DNA from: Heterodera schachtii
Lineage: Eukaryota; Nematoda; Chromadorea; Rhabditida; Heteroderidae
Length of the DNA stretch: 64,000 nt
Direction: 5' to 3'
Assembly: GCA_023374025.1 (NCBI GenBank)
Contig: SIJG01000077.1
Location: forward strand, 316,565 to 380,564
Of this stretch, positions 24,509 through 37,453 are shown piece by piece. The first letter of the stretch is position 1, and each line of letters opens with the position of its first letter. The translations under genes were made by a program, and so were the position numbers. The notes beneath the pieces were generated by a model. The model was not told where the DNA came from. It did no database searches and worked only from the letters and a program-made list of their open reading frames with translations.

Positions 24509-24781
24509 TCAGAACCCAAATAATAGCTGTGTTTCATCATCCAATTCAATTTGCACTTCATTTAGGCCGCTGAACACAATTTTGAGCCAAAATGATGAAA
24601 CTTTTTCCCGCACATTTCCATTTTGTTGGCCAATATCACCGGCGATTTTGGCTGGCCATACTTTAATTGGTTAATTAATTATATTAAATACAACAACATT
24701 CAACAGAGGCATTTTATTACTTGTGTCGTTGTAGGATTCATGAAGATCAAAGTCGTCGTCGGCATTGTTTAAAGAAGGCAT
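24509..24781 (-). CDS. Hypothetical two-exon protein, about 70 residues
   Basis: Exon 1 (24721-24781) starts MPSLNNADDDFDLHESYND and ends at GTAATA. Exon 2 (24509-24660) follows an ATTAAAG acceptor in phase, reads IWPAKIAGDIGQQNG, then VSSFWLKIVFSGLNEVQIEL and DDETQLLFGF, then stops. Codon use and the clean junction look coding. More open sequence on the same strand (DQKVNWIQWVIIQNGEAL near 24300) could be a further exon. I recognise no family. Confidence 0.4.
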
Positions 24782-25109
24782 TTGAATTGAATTTAAAGAA
24801 ATTTAAATAAAAATTAAATTGTTAAATATTTATTTAAATTTAAAATTTTAACCCGTCCCAAAGTAATGGAAATTTCCACATTAAAAAAAAGAAAATAAAT
24901 ACTTATTGTTAAAATGAATAAAATTAAACATATGTATGTATATGTATATTTATTCATTTTATTTGGGTCATTTTTGCTCTTTTTTTATCCTCCGCCGTCC
25001 GGCAATAATTTGACCCAATCGCAAAGAGACTCTCGTTTCGCAGATGAACTGTGGAACTGTGCCTTTCATTCATTACGGAAAATGAGATGCTATACCAAAA
25101 AAGATTTGC

Positions 25110-25179
25110 ATGTGTGGCTCAGTGGTTTTTGTAGGAAATTAAAGGGAAAAAGGGTGGGGTTCGAGTTCGCTCCACGACA
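25110..25179 (+). repeat. tRNA-derived SINE-like sequence
   Basis: TGGCTCAGTGG resembles a Pol III A box and GGTTCGAGTTC a B box. The copy at 60796-60867 (minus) shares ATTAAAGGGAAAA and the ending TCCACGACA. The stretch cannot fold into a full tRNA, so it is read as a SINE or tRNA relic. An overlapping 89-codon ORF is discounted. Confidence 0.5.
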
Positions 25180-25933
25180 TTAAAATTTAATTTTTAATGC
25201 AAAACATTAAAAAAATGAAAATTGTTGCTGTCCATAGTCCATCCATTGGAAGCGCAGGCTCGTAGCCAGGGGGCGGGGAATTCTACCTCCCCCCCATCCG
25301 GAAATGAAAAATTGTTCCAAGAAAAAATTGCCAATTTTTTAAAATTTTAATTATTTTTAATAAAAGGTATTAAAAATTTTTTTAAAAATTTTTCGGCGTG
25401 CTTAGCAGGATAAGAATACCGCCATTTTAAAAATGAACTTTATGCTGTCGCTGAAAGGTCACTAATAACAATTAATATTAATGAGGGGGGCGGGGGCAAA
25501 AAATAATTCACGGCAAAACGATGACCCAACAAAATGGAAAAGAACAGAAACTTTTTTGAATTTATTTTTTATTACTATTTTTATTGAGCAAAAAAAAAGC
25601 TGACACAGAAAAAAAGAGAAAGAAGGATAAAAGAGAAATTAGAGAAAACAGAATTTTAATTTCGGCGGTTAAATCGCTTTGAAATTCCACCGCCACCTGA
25701 AATCTCTTCTTCGTTTTAATTTTCTGAAACTGATCATGAAATTTTTAATCCCGAACATCGGAGGATCAAAATTCTCTTATCCTTACTTATCCGGAATTTT
25801 CAAAAGTATGGGTTCCCGTTAAATGCAATATAATCAAAAATTTTTATTTAACAAAGAAAAAATAATTATGGTATTCCAATTAAGAATTCAAAAAAGAATT
25901 GATCATTTCTCAAATATTCATGCATTCATTCCG

Positions 25934-27445
25934 CTAATCACTGCTTGACTCCGCTGCGCTCGAGAACACTTTTTCGTTGCTTTTATCCGTTTCAGACAAT
26001 GGCCTAAATTAAATGCAATTTAATTCGGCGGAAGAAAAATTTAGCAATGGCAAATGCCACTGAATCAATGGGGCTTACACTTACCCAATGCAATTTTGGA
26101 AGGCACACAAATCAAAAAAGACATTGTTCAAATTGGCATCCAAATTTTCTTCAAATTTCCACCGAACCACCGCCGCTTCCGCCGTCCCCCCAATTTGGCA
26201 TCGCTTCAGCAGCCAATCATTAAACGAGTCATAACCACCATTTTCATTAAGTTTAAGCGCCATCAGTGTCAGCTTCTCATTGGTCCGTTCGTTCACCAAT
26301 TCAAATGGCACAATTGGCATTGACATATGAGAATTGGTAAAGTGAACGGCATAACTGACAGAAGTGCGGGCACGGACAAAAATCTAAATAAAATCAAATA
26401 TTGTTTAAAAAAATTATGAAATTGTGCCGGCGACCTCCTTGAAATTGTTGATCCATTCAAAGTCGTCATATCCCTTAAAATCGCCCCAAAACAATTGCTT
26501 CGATTGGCCATCTTTTTTCGGGGTGTGCAACCATTTGGACAGCACTTGGCCAGCAGAATTTGCATTTGACTCATCAAAATCATCGCCATCAATCAGCAGC
26601 AGAAGACCGGGCAAAAGACGATGGGAATGGATGCAATTCAACTGATTGAGATCAGAGAGAATTGTCGGAGAAATCAAACGACGCAAATTGTCCAAATGAT
26701 CGCCATTAAGAAGGCCCAAACGGCGAATGTTTGGCACAAAAATGGGCCAAATTTCCCGCACAAAAACATGCCAAACTGGCTGGACGTCGTCGCCGTTGTA
26801 TCCATATCCATACAAAGCCAAATCCAAATTGGTGCCAATTCTGTCCCATGTTGGAACGGAGAAAAGCGATCATGGCATAGTCAATGTAACTGCAAATGAA
26901 TTGCTTTTTATTAATCAAATATGCTTTTTGGCATTTCAAATTACTCAATTCGAAGTTTCTTAAAGCGAATTTTGTTGGGCAACGGACGGTCCGGCGGTGG
27001 AAATGTTTGATATTCGATAGCTGTCCAATTAGCATGTCTCGGATTTGGTCTGTGGTCCTTGCGAATAATGGTTGATCGCCAAATTGTCAATTCTGTTTTG
27101 GCATCGAAATGCGTGTCCACCAAACAATCAAAACGGGGCGAAAGCAGTGCCAAATTGAGACCAAGTTGAGGACGGCAAAAAAATGGGAAAATGTCCATCC
27201 ACACATCGTTACAAATCCAGCTGAAATTCGTAAAAAGAATATGCTTAAATGAGAAATCGGTGGCTTTTTTACAGTTTAATGAGCCCAATGAAAAGCAAAA
27301 AATAAAGAGGGGGGGGGGGGCTATAGGTCAAAATAAATCATAAGCCCATCGTGGTTTTTCTTCGGGCTCATTAAACTGCAAAGGTGCCGAAAAATCTTTC
27401 ATTAAACAATTTTTCTCACATTTTTCTTAAACGGCGTCGTTTCAT
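25934..27445 (-). pseudogene. F-box-like family member FB2, frameshifted
   Basis: Five exons (minus): 27420-27445, 26945-27220, 26435-26889, 26085-26383 and 25934-26003. Exon 1 encodes MKRRRLRK. Exon 2 continues WICNDVWMDIFPFF and QLGLNLALLSPRFDCLVDTH. Exon 3 reads YIDYAMIAFLRSNM and then leaves frame: compared with FB3, 8 nt of the AACAAGCACATTTGGGAC segment are missing. The downstream frame (REIWPIFVPNIRRL, KWLHTPKKDGQ, WINNFKE) is intact, and exon 4 is open (PIVPFELVNERTNEKLTL). All splice sites are canonical, so decay is recent. It lies in tandem with FB3. Confidence 0.85.
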
Positions 27446-28382
27446 TGCGCGGCAATTAGCAGCAGCACTTTTTTGTCGTAAGTTGTGATTGCAACAAAAA
27501 ATATCAAAATACTGATAAACAAATTAAAATGACAAAATTTATCAATAAAAAAAAGTTTAAAATATTTTCCTAAATGCAATAGATTTGTACATACCGTATA
27601 TGCTCTAATTATAGCCCAGTCTCTATTAATCCCGCAGTCTCCAATTATCCCCCAGTCTACGAGGTGTTTTGAAAAATAATCCCTCTATCATAATCCCCCC
27701 AGTCTCTAATTATCCCCCCTTTTCTGAGGAGGTTGAAAAATAATCCCCCATGGGCTATAATTAGAGCATATACGGTATGTAGGTAATTATATTTATGGAT
27801 ATTGACGTTTTTTTCGTGCATTTCTCAACAAAATAAATCGGGGCAGAAAAAATATTTAAATAAATAACAAATCCCAGTCAAAAGTCAGCAGCTACTTGGA
27901 GAATGAACACAAAAGAAAGTTGAGAAAAGCAGAGAAAGCAACGAATAAAAGGCAGCAAATTTATTTGAAATGGAGAGGCAAATGATGGCCAACAAATGAA
28001 ACAAATTGGCCATTCCGTGCATTTAAATCAATTTTGGCCAATTATTATAAAATAGGGATGAATGTAAAAAACATGGATATAAATCGCGAAATCTGGCCAT
28101 AAAAATGGTAAAAACACTGGACATAAATTTTGTGTATTGAGTGGTAAATTTCAAAACTTTCTTCAAACGCTAAATATGGGATAAATAGCGAAATATGGAA
28201 AACAAAATTGGAAAAAATGGCGCGACAAAAATAAATGGACGCATAAATTCTCTTATCGTTTGGCGCTCTCTCGCTAACTGCAAATTAGTCCAATTTTTTC
28301 ATTTAACAAAGAGAAAATACAAGCATAAAGCCTATTCAATTAATACATAATTCAAAAAAAGATCGATCATTTCACAAATAAT
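27446..28382. other. Intergenic interval between FB3 and FB2
   Basis: No gene seen. It contains runs of AATTATCCCCCAGTCT-like sequence with an inverted TATAATTAGAGCATATACGG end near 27600 and 27760 (a small fold-back). At 28030-28210 it contains CCATATTT-type sequence related to the transposon at 38183. Confidence 0.5.
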
Positions 28383-29710
28383 TCATTCATTCATTCCGCT
28401 GATCACTGCTTGGCCCTGCGCGACTTCGTCACTTTTATCTGGTCGAGACAATGGCCTAATTTAAAAGCATTTAATTCTGTGAAAAAGAATTTAGCAATGA
28501 CAAATCCATTGGCTCACTGCTTACACTGAAACTGACTTACCCAATGCAGTTTTTGAAGACGTTCAAATAAAAAAAACACATTGTTCAAAGTATTCGCCGA
28601 ATTTCCATCTTTTTTCTCCCCAACAATCGGAAATCTTTGCATTATCCACCAACGTAAAGAGCCGGTATCCGATTTTGTCTCCAATGTCAGCTTTTCCTTG
28701 GTCCGTTCATTCACCAATTCAAATGGCACAATTGGCGTTGACACGTGAAAAGTACAGTTGACAGTGTAACTGACCGAAGTGAGGGCACGGACAAAAAGCT
28801 AAACAAATTCAAAATGTCAAAAACCCAAAAAAAAATTATGAAATGTGACGACGACCTGCTTGAAATTGTTGACCCATTCAACGTTTGTGGATGCCCTCAA
28901 TTCATAGCAAGACAATCGCTTCTTCGACGGATGACCATCATTTCTCGGGGTGTGCAACCATTTGGCCAATGCTTGGCCGGCAGAAATTGCATTTGACTCA
29001 TCAAAATCATTTTCAGCAATTACACCGGGGAACAGAGTGCCGGAATTGATTTGATGTTGAGATCAGAGAGAATTGTTGGCGAAATGCGACGCAGCAAATT
29101 GTCCAAATGATCACCATCGGTAAAGCACAAATGGCGAATGCTTGTCGTAAAAATGGGCCAAATTTGACGGACAAAAACATCCCAATTTGGCTGGACATTT
29201 GCAATTGACAAATCCAAATTGGTGCCCATTCTGTCCCAAATGTGCTTGTTGGAATGGAGAAATTCGATGACGGAATTGTCAATGTACCTGAAGAGGAAAC
29301 AAAATGAAAGCATTGGATACACAAATATTGAATTAAACAGTACTTAATTCGAAGGTAATAAAAGCGAATTTTGTTGTGCAGCGACCGTTTCGGCAATGGA
29401 AATTTCACTAAAATGCCACCGACGCACACAGACAATTTCGGTGTTGGCTCATTGTCGTCGTCATTGTCATTGTCAATTATCATCCATTTCCAAATTGTCA
29501 ATTCTGTTTTGGCATCGAAATGCGTGTCCACTAAACAATCAAAACGTGGCGAAATCAATGCCAATTTGTGGCCAAGTTGAGGACGACCAAAAAACGGAAG
29601 AATGTCCATCCAAATATCAGTGCAAATCCAGCTAAATGTTGTTGAAAAGGGTAATTAAAATTTTTAAATTAGGTAAAAATTCCTTACATTTTCCTTAAAC
29701 GTCTATTCAT
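28383..29710 (-). pseudogene. F-box-like family member FB3, frameshifted
   Basis: Five exons (minus): 29688-29710, 29344-29631, 28856-29287, 28541-28798 and 28383-28455. It starts MNRRLRKIWICTDIWMDI and has QLGHKLALISPRFDCLVDTH. Exon 3 runs to SPTILSDLN, where a 7-nt deletion relative to FB8 shifts the frame to a stop. The lost frame continues ISAGQALAKWLHTP and VEWVNNFKQ. Exon 4 (PIVPFELVNERTKEKLTL) ends in a frame one base off its relatives (LQKLHW instead of FQNCIG). Closest to FB2 by the shared DCLVDTHFDAKTELTIW block, so the pair arose by tandem duplication. Confidence 0.85.
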
Positions 29711-30497
29711 TTTGCGGCAATTAGGCCAAGCACACACTTATAATTAATTAGTGAGTCGTAAATTATGATTACAAAAAATATGACATTAAATGTTAATTTT
29801 CTTTGCCTTTTATCCTATATGGCTTTTCTCAAAATTGGCACTCTCTTCTTGTAAGTTTTTCTATTCGGTGCGCTACGCTTATATTTTAGTATAAAAATGC
29901 CCTTGTTTCTCCTCCTCCTTCTCATTCCATTCATTCCATTCATTTATTCGCCCAATTTTTCCGGTCATTTTGTTGCTGCAAATGTCTGCAGAAATTCTGT
30001 ACATTTTTGGGGCCAAATTTTATAGTTTTTTAACCAACAAATGAAGCCCAGGCTGGTTGGTCCATGCAAATGCTTTTCATTCTTTGCTTTTGAACTCCTC
30101 CATTTTGCTTCTAAAATTCCAATCGCTCTTTGTTTGATTTGAATGGACTAAAATTGGTTTTTTGTTTCACACACAAAGAAGACGAAATTGACTAAATCAA
30201 TGATTTTTCCCGCATTCTGGATTTCATTTTCAACCATTTTTGGATTTAATTTTAACACAAAATTTTAAAGTGTTTCTCTTTTTAATAAAAAACAAAAATT
30301 TCAATAATTTTTTATGTATAAATGCAGTTTTGATACAGAACAGAGGACATACTAATTGCTTCTCTTCGTTCACTTCAAATTTATATCCGATCACTTCATC
30401 CATTTCAAATTTAATTAATTTGATTGGTTTTAACTTTTCAAGTATTCCAATTAATCCATTAATCTCTCTTCTAAGTCGCTCAATTGTCATCCACAAA
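29711..30497. other. Divergent intergenic region between FB3 and FB4
   Basis: About 790 bp separating FB3 (minus) and FB4 (plus). It is AT-rich and must hold both promoters, but I see no convincing TATA box or other site. Confidence 0.4.
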
Positions 30498-32805
30498 ATG
30501 TCGGACAATCCAAACGAAGCGGAGAAGCAAATGGAAAATGAAATGTAATAATACAGTTTTTAAAAAATGGCTTTTCCTTATTTCAAAAACAATTCCATCC
30601 GCTTTTCAGCTTCATCTCTGGCGACGCATGGCTTTGTGTGTTCGACCTGTTGCCCCCTCGTCTGCTTGGCCTCAAAATTGCGTTGATCAGTGACCGATTT
30701 GACGCACGGGTGGACGAACATTTCAAGTCTCGACGCCGCGCGTTGGGCTTCATCCGAATTTGGCACAAAATTGGCAAGGATGGCAAAATGGAGACGCAAA
30801 TTGTCAATGCACGTGGTGAACCGTTGCCAATGCCGACCGTACCGGTGCCCAACAAAGTGGTCGCCTTCAACGGCATCGTCATCAAGTAGAGTTGACGCTG
30901 GAAACTACCTTCACCATTTTCAGGCGACAATTCGGAATAAAGGGACTGAAAAGTCCGTTTGCCAACGACGAGACTCAGTTGTCCACAAAATAACATGGCA
31001 ACTTTAACGCCGCTTCACAAACTTTTGAAGAAGCGACCAAGAAACTGTTCTTTATGCTTCTAGAAAAATTTATGAAGCGTTCAACATTTGTCATGTTATT
31101 TTATGGTCGTATGAACAGAGATAACATTAAAACAATCCGACTGAGTCCCAATGGCAATTTGACTTTTCAGTCTCGGCTCCTTTAACTTGACTAAAAATTG
31201 TCGCTGGTCCCTTAAAATGGCACGTCATTCTTCGTCCTCTTCATCTTGTTTTTCCCCCCTTTTTCAGCTACTTAGACCGCCGCGTGATGGCATTTCTCCA
31301 GCATTTTCGCCGTCTGTTCACCGCTTGTGGCACTTTGGCGATCAAAACGAATTGTGCTCGCCTCTTGGACTTCATTCTGCGCAACATTCCGTCCACTGCT
31401 GGTGTCCATGCCAATCCGTCGTCCTCTGCTGCTGCTGATGATGGCCAACCGTTGCTGATCAAATGGCTGTGTGCGCCGTCGCCCCGATCGTGTGACGCTA
31501 ACATTTTGCCGCCAAAAATGCTCTCATTGTATACCCACGATGAATGGAACGCAACGACAATCAACCAAATCAAAGCGGTGTGTGGCATTTTTATGGAGTC
31601 ATTTCAACATTTGTTACAATTTGATTTGTGTGGTATGGTGAAAAAGCCTTTTGAGTACGAGCCGTTTGAGTGTGGCACAAATTGGAACGACCAAATTCAA
31701 CATTCTTTTGGCATAATCATTCGATAGCCCTTCGAAAATCAATGAAATTTTTCAAAATTTTGCAAGGCTAATAGGGGAGAACAAGTGCTATCGAATGATG
31801 CCAAGAATATTGAATTTTGTCGTTGCAATCAAAAATTAATAAAGCATCAAAATGTGCCGCACTCAAATGTCCCGCTACGAAAAATCCAACTGTATTCTCG
31901 GCTCGGCCAACCAACTTATTTGTTTGACTACATTTCGTCTTCCCTTTTTAGGCATTTCGCGATGCTTCTTCCCCAGCCAGTTTCATCTGTGCCATTCGCG
32001 ATCCTCGCCAGGACGATCCATCATATTGCCTTTGCTACTGTAAGTGATCAAGCAGACAGAGCAGCTTTACACACTTTTTTTCAAACGAAAGCCAACCAAA
32101 AATCTATTGAATTTTTTTATTAAAAACCCTAAATTATGTGCTAAATACACGACAAAAAAGCCTGCATTTAGGGCCGTTTTATGAGAAGTTGACAAATGAA
32201 TTGGGCGAGCAATTGACGGTGGAACGGCGCCGCAACTGTACTGATTGCCTTCTGCTGGTCCGTTGCCCGATTTCGCGTGATTTGGACAGATGGGAAACAT
32301 GGGAGTACGAAGCAGTTGGATGGTTTTTTGATGGGCCTCGTCGCCGTGTCAAATTCAACGACCAGCGCAACCGTATCATTGTGTGCATGCGCGATGGACG
32401 CTCTGTCGGCGATGGGTACAAAATTCTGAAAATTTTCAGAAAAAATACAATTTTTTTTCGATTTTTAGTCTTCTTGACAACAACAACGACGACGCAGCAG
32501 CAGCATCAGTTCCTGGTCCGAGTGTTCAGCAACAGCAGCAGACGGAGCAGCCGGATTTGGAACCGATGGAGGAGCAGGACAACACCTTTCTTGACGACAA
32601 CACAGCAGCAGTTCCCGTGGAGACTCGACAGCAACTGGAGGAGCAGTACAATTCGTTTATGCAATTACTGATGAACGCGATGAACAATGGTGGTGCTGCT
32701 GCAGCTGCTGCTGATGGGAATCAGCAGGACGACGACGACAATGATGAGGAAGATGACGATAACGACAGTGATGAAGATGATGACGACATTAATGATGATG
32801 ATTAG
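30498..32805 (+). CDS. F-box-like family member FB4 with acidic tail
   Basis: Six exons in phase: 30498-30544, 30610-30885, 31268-31577, 31952-32039, 32172-32415 and 32469-32805, 433 residues, no lesions. Exon 2 has FISGDAWLCVFDLLPPRLLG and KIALISDRFDARVDEHF. Exon 3 has YLDRRVMAFLQHF, DFILRNI, then jumps to ADDGQPLLIKWLCAPSP, lacking about 40 residues (WPIFATNI... region) found in relatives. Exons 4-5 have AFRDASSPASFICAI and CLLLVRCPISRD with WETWEYEAVGWFF, the family's second conserved domain. Exon 6 is a Gln-rich then Asp/Glu-rich tail of about 110 residues where relatives end in about a dozen. Likely an F-box-type adaptor, role unknown. All introns are GT-AG. Confidence 0.75.
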
Positions 32806-34992
32806 TGATCGTAATGATGATATTCTGATAATGATGATTAGTGATCATGAACATTAAATGAAACATTCTTGGTATTGGTAGAAAGTTGGTTGGGAAACAA
32901 ACTCTTGCATTTTAGTTTTTGGATAGTGTACAAAACAAAAATGGTCGAAAAACTATTTTAGCCAATATATTTACAGAATTTCTACCAAAAATGTTCAAAT
33001 TTTAAGAAATTAGGGTTAAAACCATAACATTTTTGTGAAGAATGCGCCAGGAAAACCGCAGCACACAGCGGGGGGAGCGAAATTCGTTTCGAGTAAATAA
33101 TTCATGAATTCTTCAAGCCAAACAAAATTCGCTTTATCTTTCTCTCCCCTTTTCAGCAAGTGACCAGAATTATGCAACGCTTGGCCAGTTGGATCATAAC
33201 ATTTTTGTGAAGAAATAGTGCCGTCTGCAGATGAGCGATTGAATTGACGTGCCGATCCAATGTGTGTCTATTATGAGGAAATTGATGACCACCGATGTTA
33301 TGCGCTGTAATTGTCATTTATTGTCTGTTTTTCTATTGTATATGTATATTCACAGTTATACAGTATGTTGTGATATATGTGTTCATTGTAAACTATTAAT
33401 TCGTACAATATTCAAGCGAGTTCATCACATACATTAAATAGTAGGGGGGGGGGGGGGGGTCGACCCGACTTCATACGAACGAAACTCCAGGGGGGGTCGG
33501 AGACCAAAATTTACGAAGTCCTCTTCAGGCCCGTACCCAGAAACAATTTCCCGAAGAGCTTTTTTTTCTTCGGGCCAAAAATGTTCTTTTTTGCTTTTCA
33601 AATCCGCTTTTTAAAAAAAACGAAGTCCTATTTGATAAAAAAAAATACCAAATACTACTCAATTTCGTAAATTTTTTTTTTTGAATTTTTGCCAATGCCC
33701 AACTCTTTCGCAAATGGGTCAATCATTTTCCCCAAACTTACAACAATTGCTAAATTTTTCTAAAATTTTTAGCCAACTAATTTATTTTCTAAAATTGCAA
33801 AATCTGCATAAAATGTTTATTGTAATCTGTCTACTCATAAAATGAACGTATTTTTATGTTTATTCATTTTGATTACTTTGATAATATTTTGAATTTTAAT
33901 CAGTTTCATTTTCGCTTTCCGTTTTTTCATTGTCCCATTTTTGACCAAATATTTCATCTTTTAATTTTAAAAAATATAAATGCCAAAAAATGCAAAAATA
34001 GGTTGAATTGGTTGTGGATATTAATAAATAATTAAATGTAAAATTCCATTTTATTACAAATGCCTTTATAATTTGTTATTTTTTTCATATATAATCGGCA
34101 AAGTTTGACCTTTTTTTACCATTCGTTTCACATAAATTAACTGAAAAAGTTTTGTCAGTTGAATTGTTTATGAACAAGAACACGAAAATAATAAGGAGAA
34201 AATGCATCTGTTAAAAACTAAAAATTTTATTTCTTTTTTTTAGCTTAATTTATTATTATTTTATGCTTTTTATTTTTTCAATTAAATATGCAATGTTTTT
34301 TAAATGGTTAATTTATGAGAAAATTAATTTTTATTAAAATTCTAATGAAAATGGAGAAAGCATTGCCAAAAAATGCAAAATCAGTGAAACTGATATTCAG
34401 AGAATATGAAAATAAATAGACAAATATTTGTAAATAAGAATTCAATAAAATAATAATTTTAGCTTTCAATTATGTCGAGCTTATTAACTTAATAAAAATT
34501 TCAATTTTTAATTGCTTTTTATTTTAAAGTTAAAAGAATTTATAATGAATAATAATTGCATAGAAATTAAAAATAAAATACCATTTACATAAAATAAAAG
34601 TTTTGATTTTGAATAATATAAATTCATTTTTTTATATTTATCATGGAAGGGATGATGCAAATTCAAAAATATGATTCCACTATTTTACAAAATAATGCAT
34701 TTTTCGACGAAAAATAAATGGGGCCAGAAAATAAATTTATTTAATAAAAAAGGATGAGGTTTTATGTTTTAAAATAGCAGATTTTGTAATAGTATGTATA
34801 AAATTAGAAATTTTGTTATAATATATATAAAATGACAAAAAAACGCCCAAATATTTACAAAACAGGTAATTTTATATTGGCATCAAAATTTTCCAAAATA
34901 GACATTTAACTGATGAAAAAATACTTTTAGGGCCAAAAACAAAGCGCCCTTTTAAACAATGCAATTACTAAATATAAAATAAGCTTGAGCAT
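32806..34992. other. AT-rich gene-free region
   Basis: No gene found. It contains a G-run at about 33444-33460 next to GTCGACCCGACTTC and long A/T-only stretches after 33730. Short ORFs here look like chance. Confidence 0.5.
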
Positions 34993-35001
34993 TGAAAAAG
35001 C

Positions 35002-35385
35002 CGGTGGGGGTCGGTTTAGTACGGGCCGTTTTAGTACGAGCGCAAGTTTTAGGCTATAACTTTTTTCTTTGCCAACCAAATCCAACATTTTTAGTATAGT
35101 TCGATAGCCCTAAGTGTCCTCTATTAATCTTCAAAATTGCGAAAAATTTTGTTAAGGTTCAAAAAAGTTATGGCCAGAAAAATTCAAAAAACCAGATTTT
35201 CCAACTTTTTTGGCTCAAACTTTTTTTAAACTTAACAAAATTTTTTGAAATTTTGCAGGCTAATAGAGCATCCGAAGGGCTCTCGAATGATATTAAGAAG
35301 TTGGATTTGGATAACAAATAAAAAAGTTATAGTGGAAAAATATGCACTCGTACTAAAACGGCCCGTACTAAACTGACCCGGTCCG
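35002..35385. mobile_element. Fold-back element with TTTAGTACGGGCC terminal array
   Basis: Each end has two units built on GTTTAGTACGGGCC, inverted with respect to the other end. The core carries CAAATCCAACATTTTTAG and the inverted TTGGATTTGGATAACAAA. The direct repeat TGAAAAAGC flanks it (34993-35001 and 35386-35394). No coding capacity. Confidence 0.8.
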
Positions 35386-35394
35386 TGAAAAAGC

Positions 35395-36835
35395 AACAAA
35401 CAAAAATATTCAGTGTCAATAAAATTTGCACAGAAACTTTTGCTGAATTTTCACCATTTTTGATGGCTCTTTAGGTAATTAAATCAATTTGGATTTATTA
35501 ATGTCCAAGCGAGTGCAAGCAATACGCGAAAATGAATTTCTTATAATTAGTATTACCTAATTGCGTTATTTTGGTTCACACCAAGGACTCTTAGAGAAAC
35601 CGCCTGCTGGATTATCTGAGATTTTTCTCATTTTAAATAAATATCAAATTTATTTATTTTTTGATTTTATTTCAAAAAAAAATAAAAAAATTTATAAAAA
35701 TTAATTTTGTTATAATGTTACATCGTAATTAAATATTTTTCGAAGTAATTAAATTTCATAAAAAAATTTTCTTTTGACAAAATTTTCAATTTTATCACAT
35801 GAAAATCAGCTGAAAAAATAAGTCATTTACTGCACGAAAAATAAGGTTTTTCATCTGCATTATATTTTTATATTCAATAATAAATTGCTTCATTTTAGTG
35901 TAATTTGCTATTTAATTTAACAAAATTAATTAATAAAAATTTATTTTATTCGTCGATATTTGCTTTAATTATGTTTAACTTTTAATATATAATTATTTTT
36001 AATTGTTACTCAAAACAATGCGTTTTTTTAATATAAAATTCGGCTTTTTCTTAATTTCTTCCTGTTTATTATCAATTATGCGTCTCCTGATAAGTTTAAA
36101 AAGGTAATTAAAAAGCTTTTTAATTAAATTAGGAATTATAAAATAAAAAAAATAACTTAATGAAGCAATAATTATTGATTTTCAAAAAGTTATGTCTATT
36201 TTTTAAAGATTTTTGGTCATGACTTTCCGAAAACCCAATGAAATTTTCTGAAACTTTTTAGGCTAATAGAGAAAGCCAAGAGCTATCGTAGGATACCAAG
36301 ATTATTTTTTTAGTTTTGTATTTAAGAAAAGTAATGACGGATTTTTTCGAAAAATCTGTAAATTTGGCACTTATACGAAACGCCCATGTTGGCAGTTTTT
36401 ACGGAACGACCGAGCACGCAACTAGCTTCGCCTAGGGCAAAAGAAATGGACAAATTATTGTGCAACAATTGGAGGGGGGGGGGGGGAACTTATCTTTTGA
36501 ATTTGGGTGGATGTTTGGTCAGTCAAATTGGCAAAAGTTGATATACAAAGGGAAGGGTACTGAATTGACATCTGCTGCCGGCAAATCCTTGAGCACTTTT
36601 GGCCATAAATTTGTTCAAAATTGACGAAATTTTTGAAATTTTGCAGGCTAATAGAGAACTGTTAAGGCTTTCGAATGATATCCAGATTATTGGATTTGGT
36701 TGACAAAGTAAAAAGTTATAGTCCAAAAACATGTTGGGGCCCAAACGTGCCGGGGCCCAACTGAGGTAAACGAAAACCGAAAAATAGTGCTTATAATTAG
36801 AGAATTTTTCCAACGGGTACCCCTTCAAGCCCGAA
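35395..36835. other. AT-rich gene-free region with fold-back remnants
   Basis: Nothing coding. At 36190-36780 there are core-like strings (GGCTAATAGAGAACTGTTAAG, TCGAATGATATCCAGATT) and an end made of two GGGGCCCAA-type units near 36730, so it holds one or two degraded fold-back elements. Confidence 0.5.
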
Positions 36836-36839
36836 TGAA

Positions 36840-37034
36840 GCAATGGCCTAAATTAGGTGCAAATTAAATTTTATTATTAAAACAAAGGCTTTGCTAGTCA
36901 CCCAAAGCAATTGTTGCCACCATAAAGCAAAAAATGGATATTGTTCAAATTGTTCGAATTTGGTCCTCCCATCGAACCGCCGCCGTCCCCAAAAAATTTG
37001 ACATCGCTTCAACAGCCTTTCAACAACAATTTCA
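36840..37034 (-). pseudogene. Relic of F-box-like exon 4-5
   Basis: On the minus strand KRCQIFWGTAAVRWEDQI (frame partly restored by eye) corresponds to the KRCQIGGTAEAAVVRW part of FB2 exon 4. It is followed by a GTGACT donor and a TTTAG/GCCATTG acceptor as in FB2 exon 5. Upstream exons are absent and the frame is broken. Confidence 0.65.
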
Positions 37035-37312
37035 TGAACGAATTTTTTTTCAATTGTCAACTTTTGCATGATTTTTTCGAGGGTTAATAAAGAGAACACA
37101 CTTAACGCTATCAAAGGACACTAAAAAATTAACGCGAACTACAAAAAAAAATTGGGTCGAGGCGTGGCCAATCACGAGCAAAAATGAGAGGAGCAACAAA
37201 AACAAATACTGTGGGTTGAAAATTTTTACTACGGCTTTTTAACCCAAAAAAATGGAAATCCTCTCCAGGGTAAGAGGTTTACAAATTTTCAAAAAACAAA
37301 CATTTCCTAAAC

Positions 37313-37453
37313 TCAAATTAATCCGTTTGAGTGCCACGTGGCGGTAGCGTTCGGCCGGCGCCGCCGTTATCAACTCACGGGCGCGGAAAACGTTGGCAAA
37401 CGCGCCGGAACCGATGCCAACGACGTCCTTGACGGGAAATTTTTTGGTTTTGG
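37313..37453 (-). pseudogene. Orphan protein-kinase N-lobe exon
   Basis: A single exon between a TTTAG acceptor and a GTTTAG donor encodes FPVKDVVGIGSGAFANVFRA then RYRHVALKRINLS. GSGAFANV is the glycine-rich ATP loop and VALKR contains the beta-3 lysine of a Ser/Thr protein kinase. It is GC-richer than its surroundings. No catalytic-loop (HRD) or DFG exon was found downstream, so it appears to be an isolated fragment or a gene with very distant exons. Confidence 0.65.

Noticed and set aside
24914..25183. 89-codon ORF with a hydrophobic N-terminus (possible small secreted protein)
   Set aside because: Its 3' half overlaps a tRNA-like SINE that recurs at 60796, and no splice or promoter context supports it.
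33444..33460. Long G-run as a possible regulatory or quadruplex site
   Set aside because: Similar homopolymer runs occur within many mobile elements here; nothing else marks this one.
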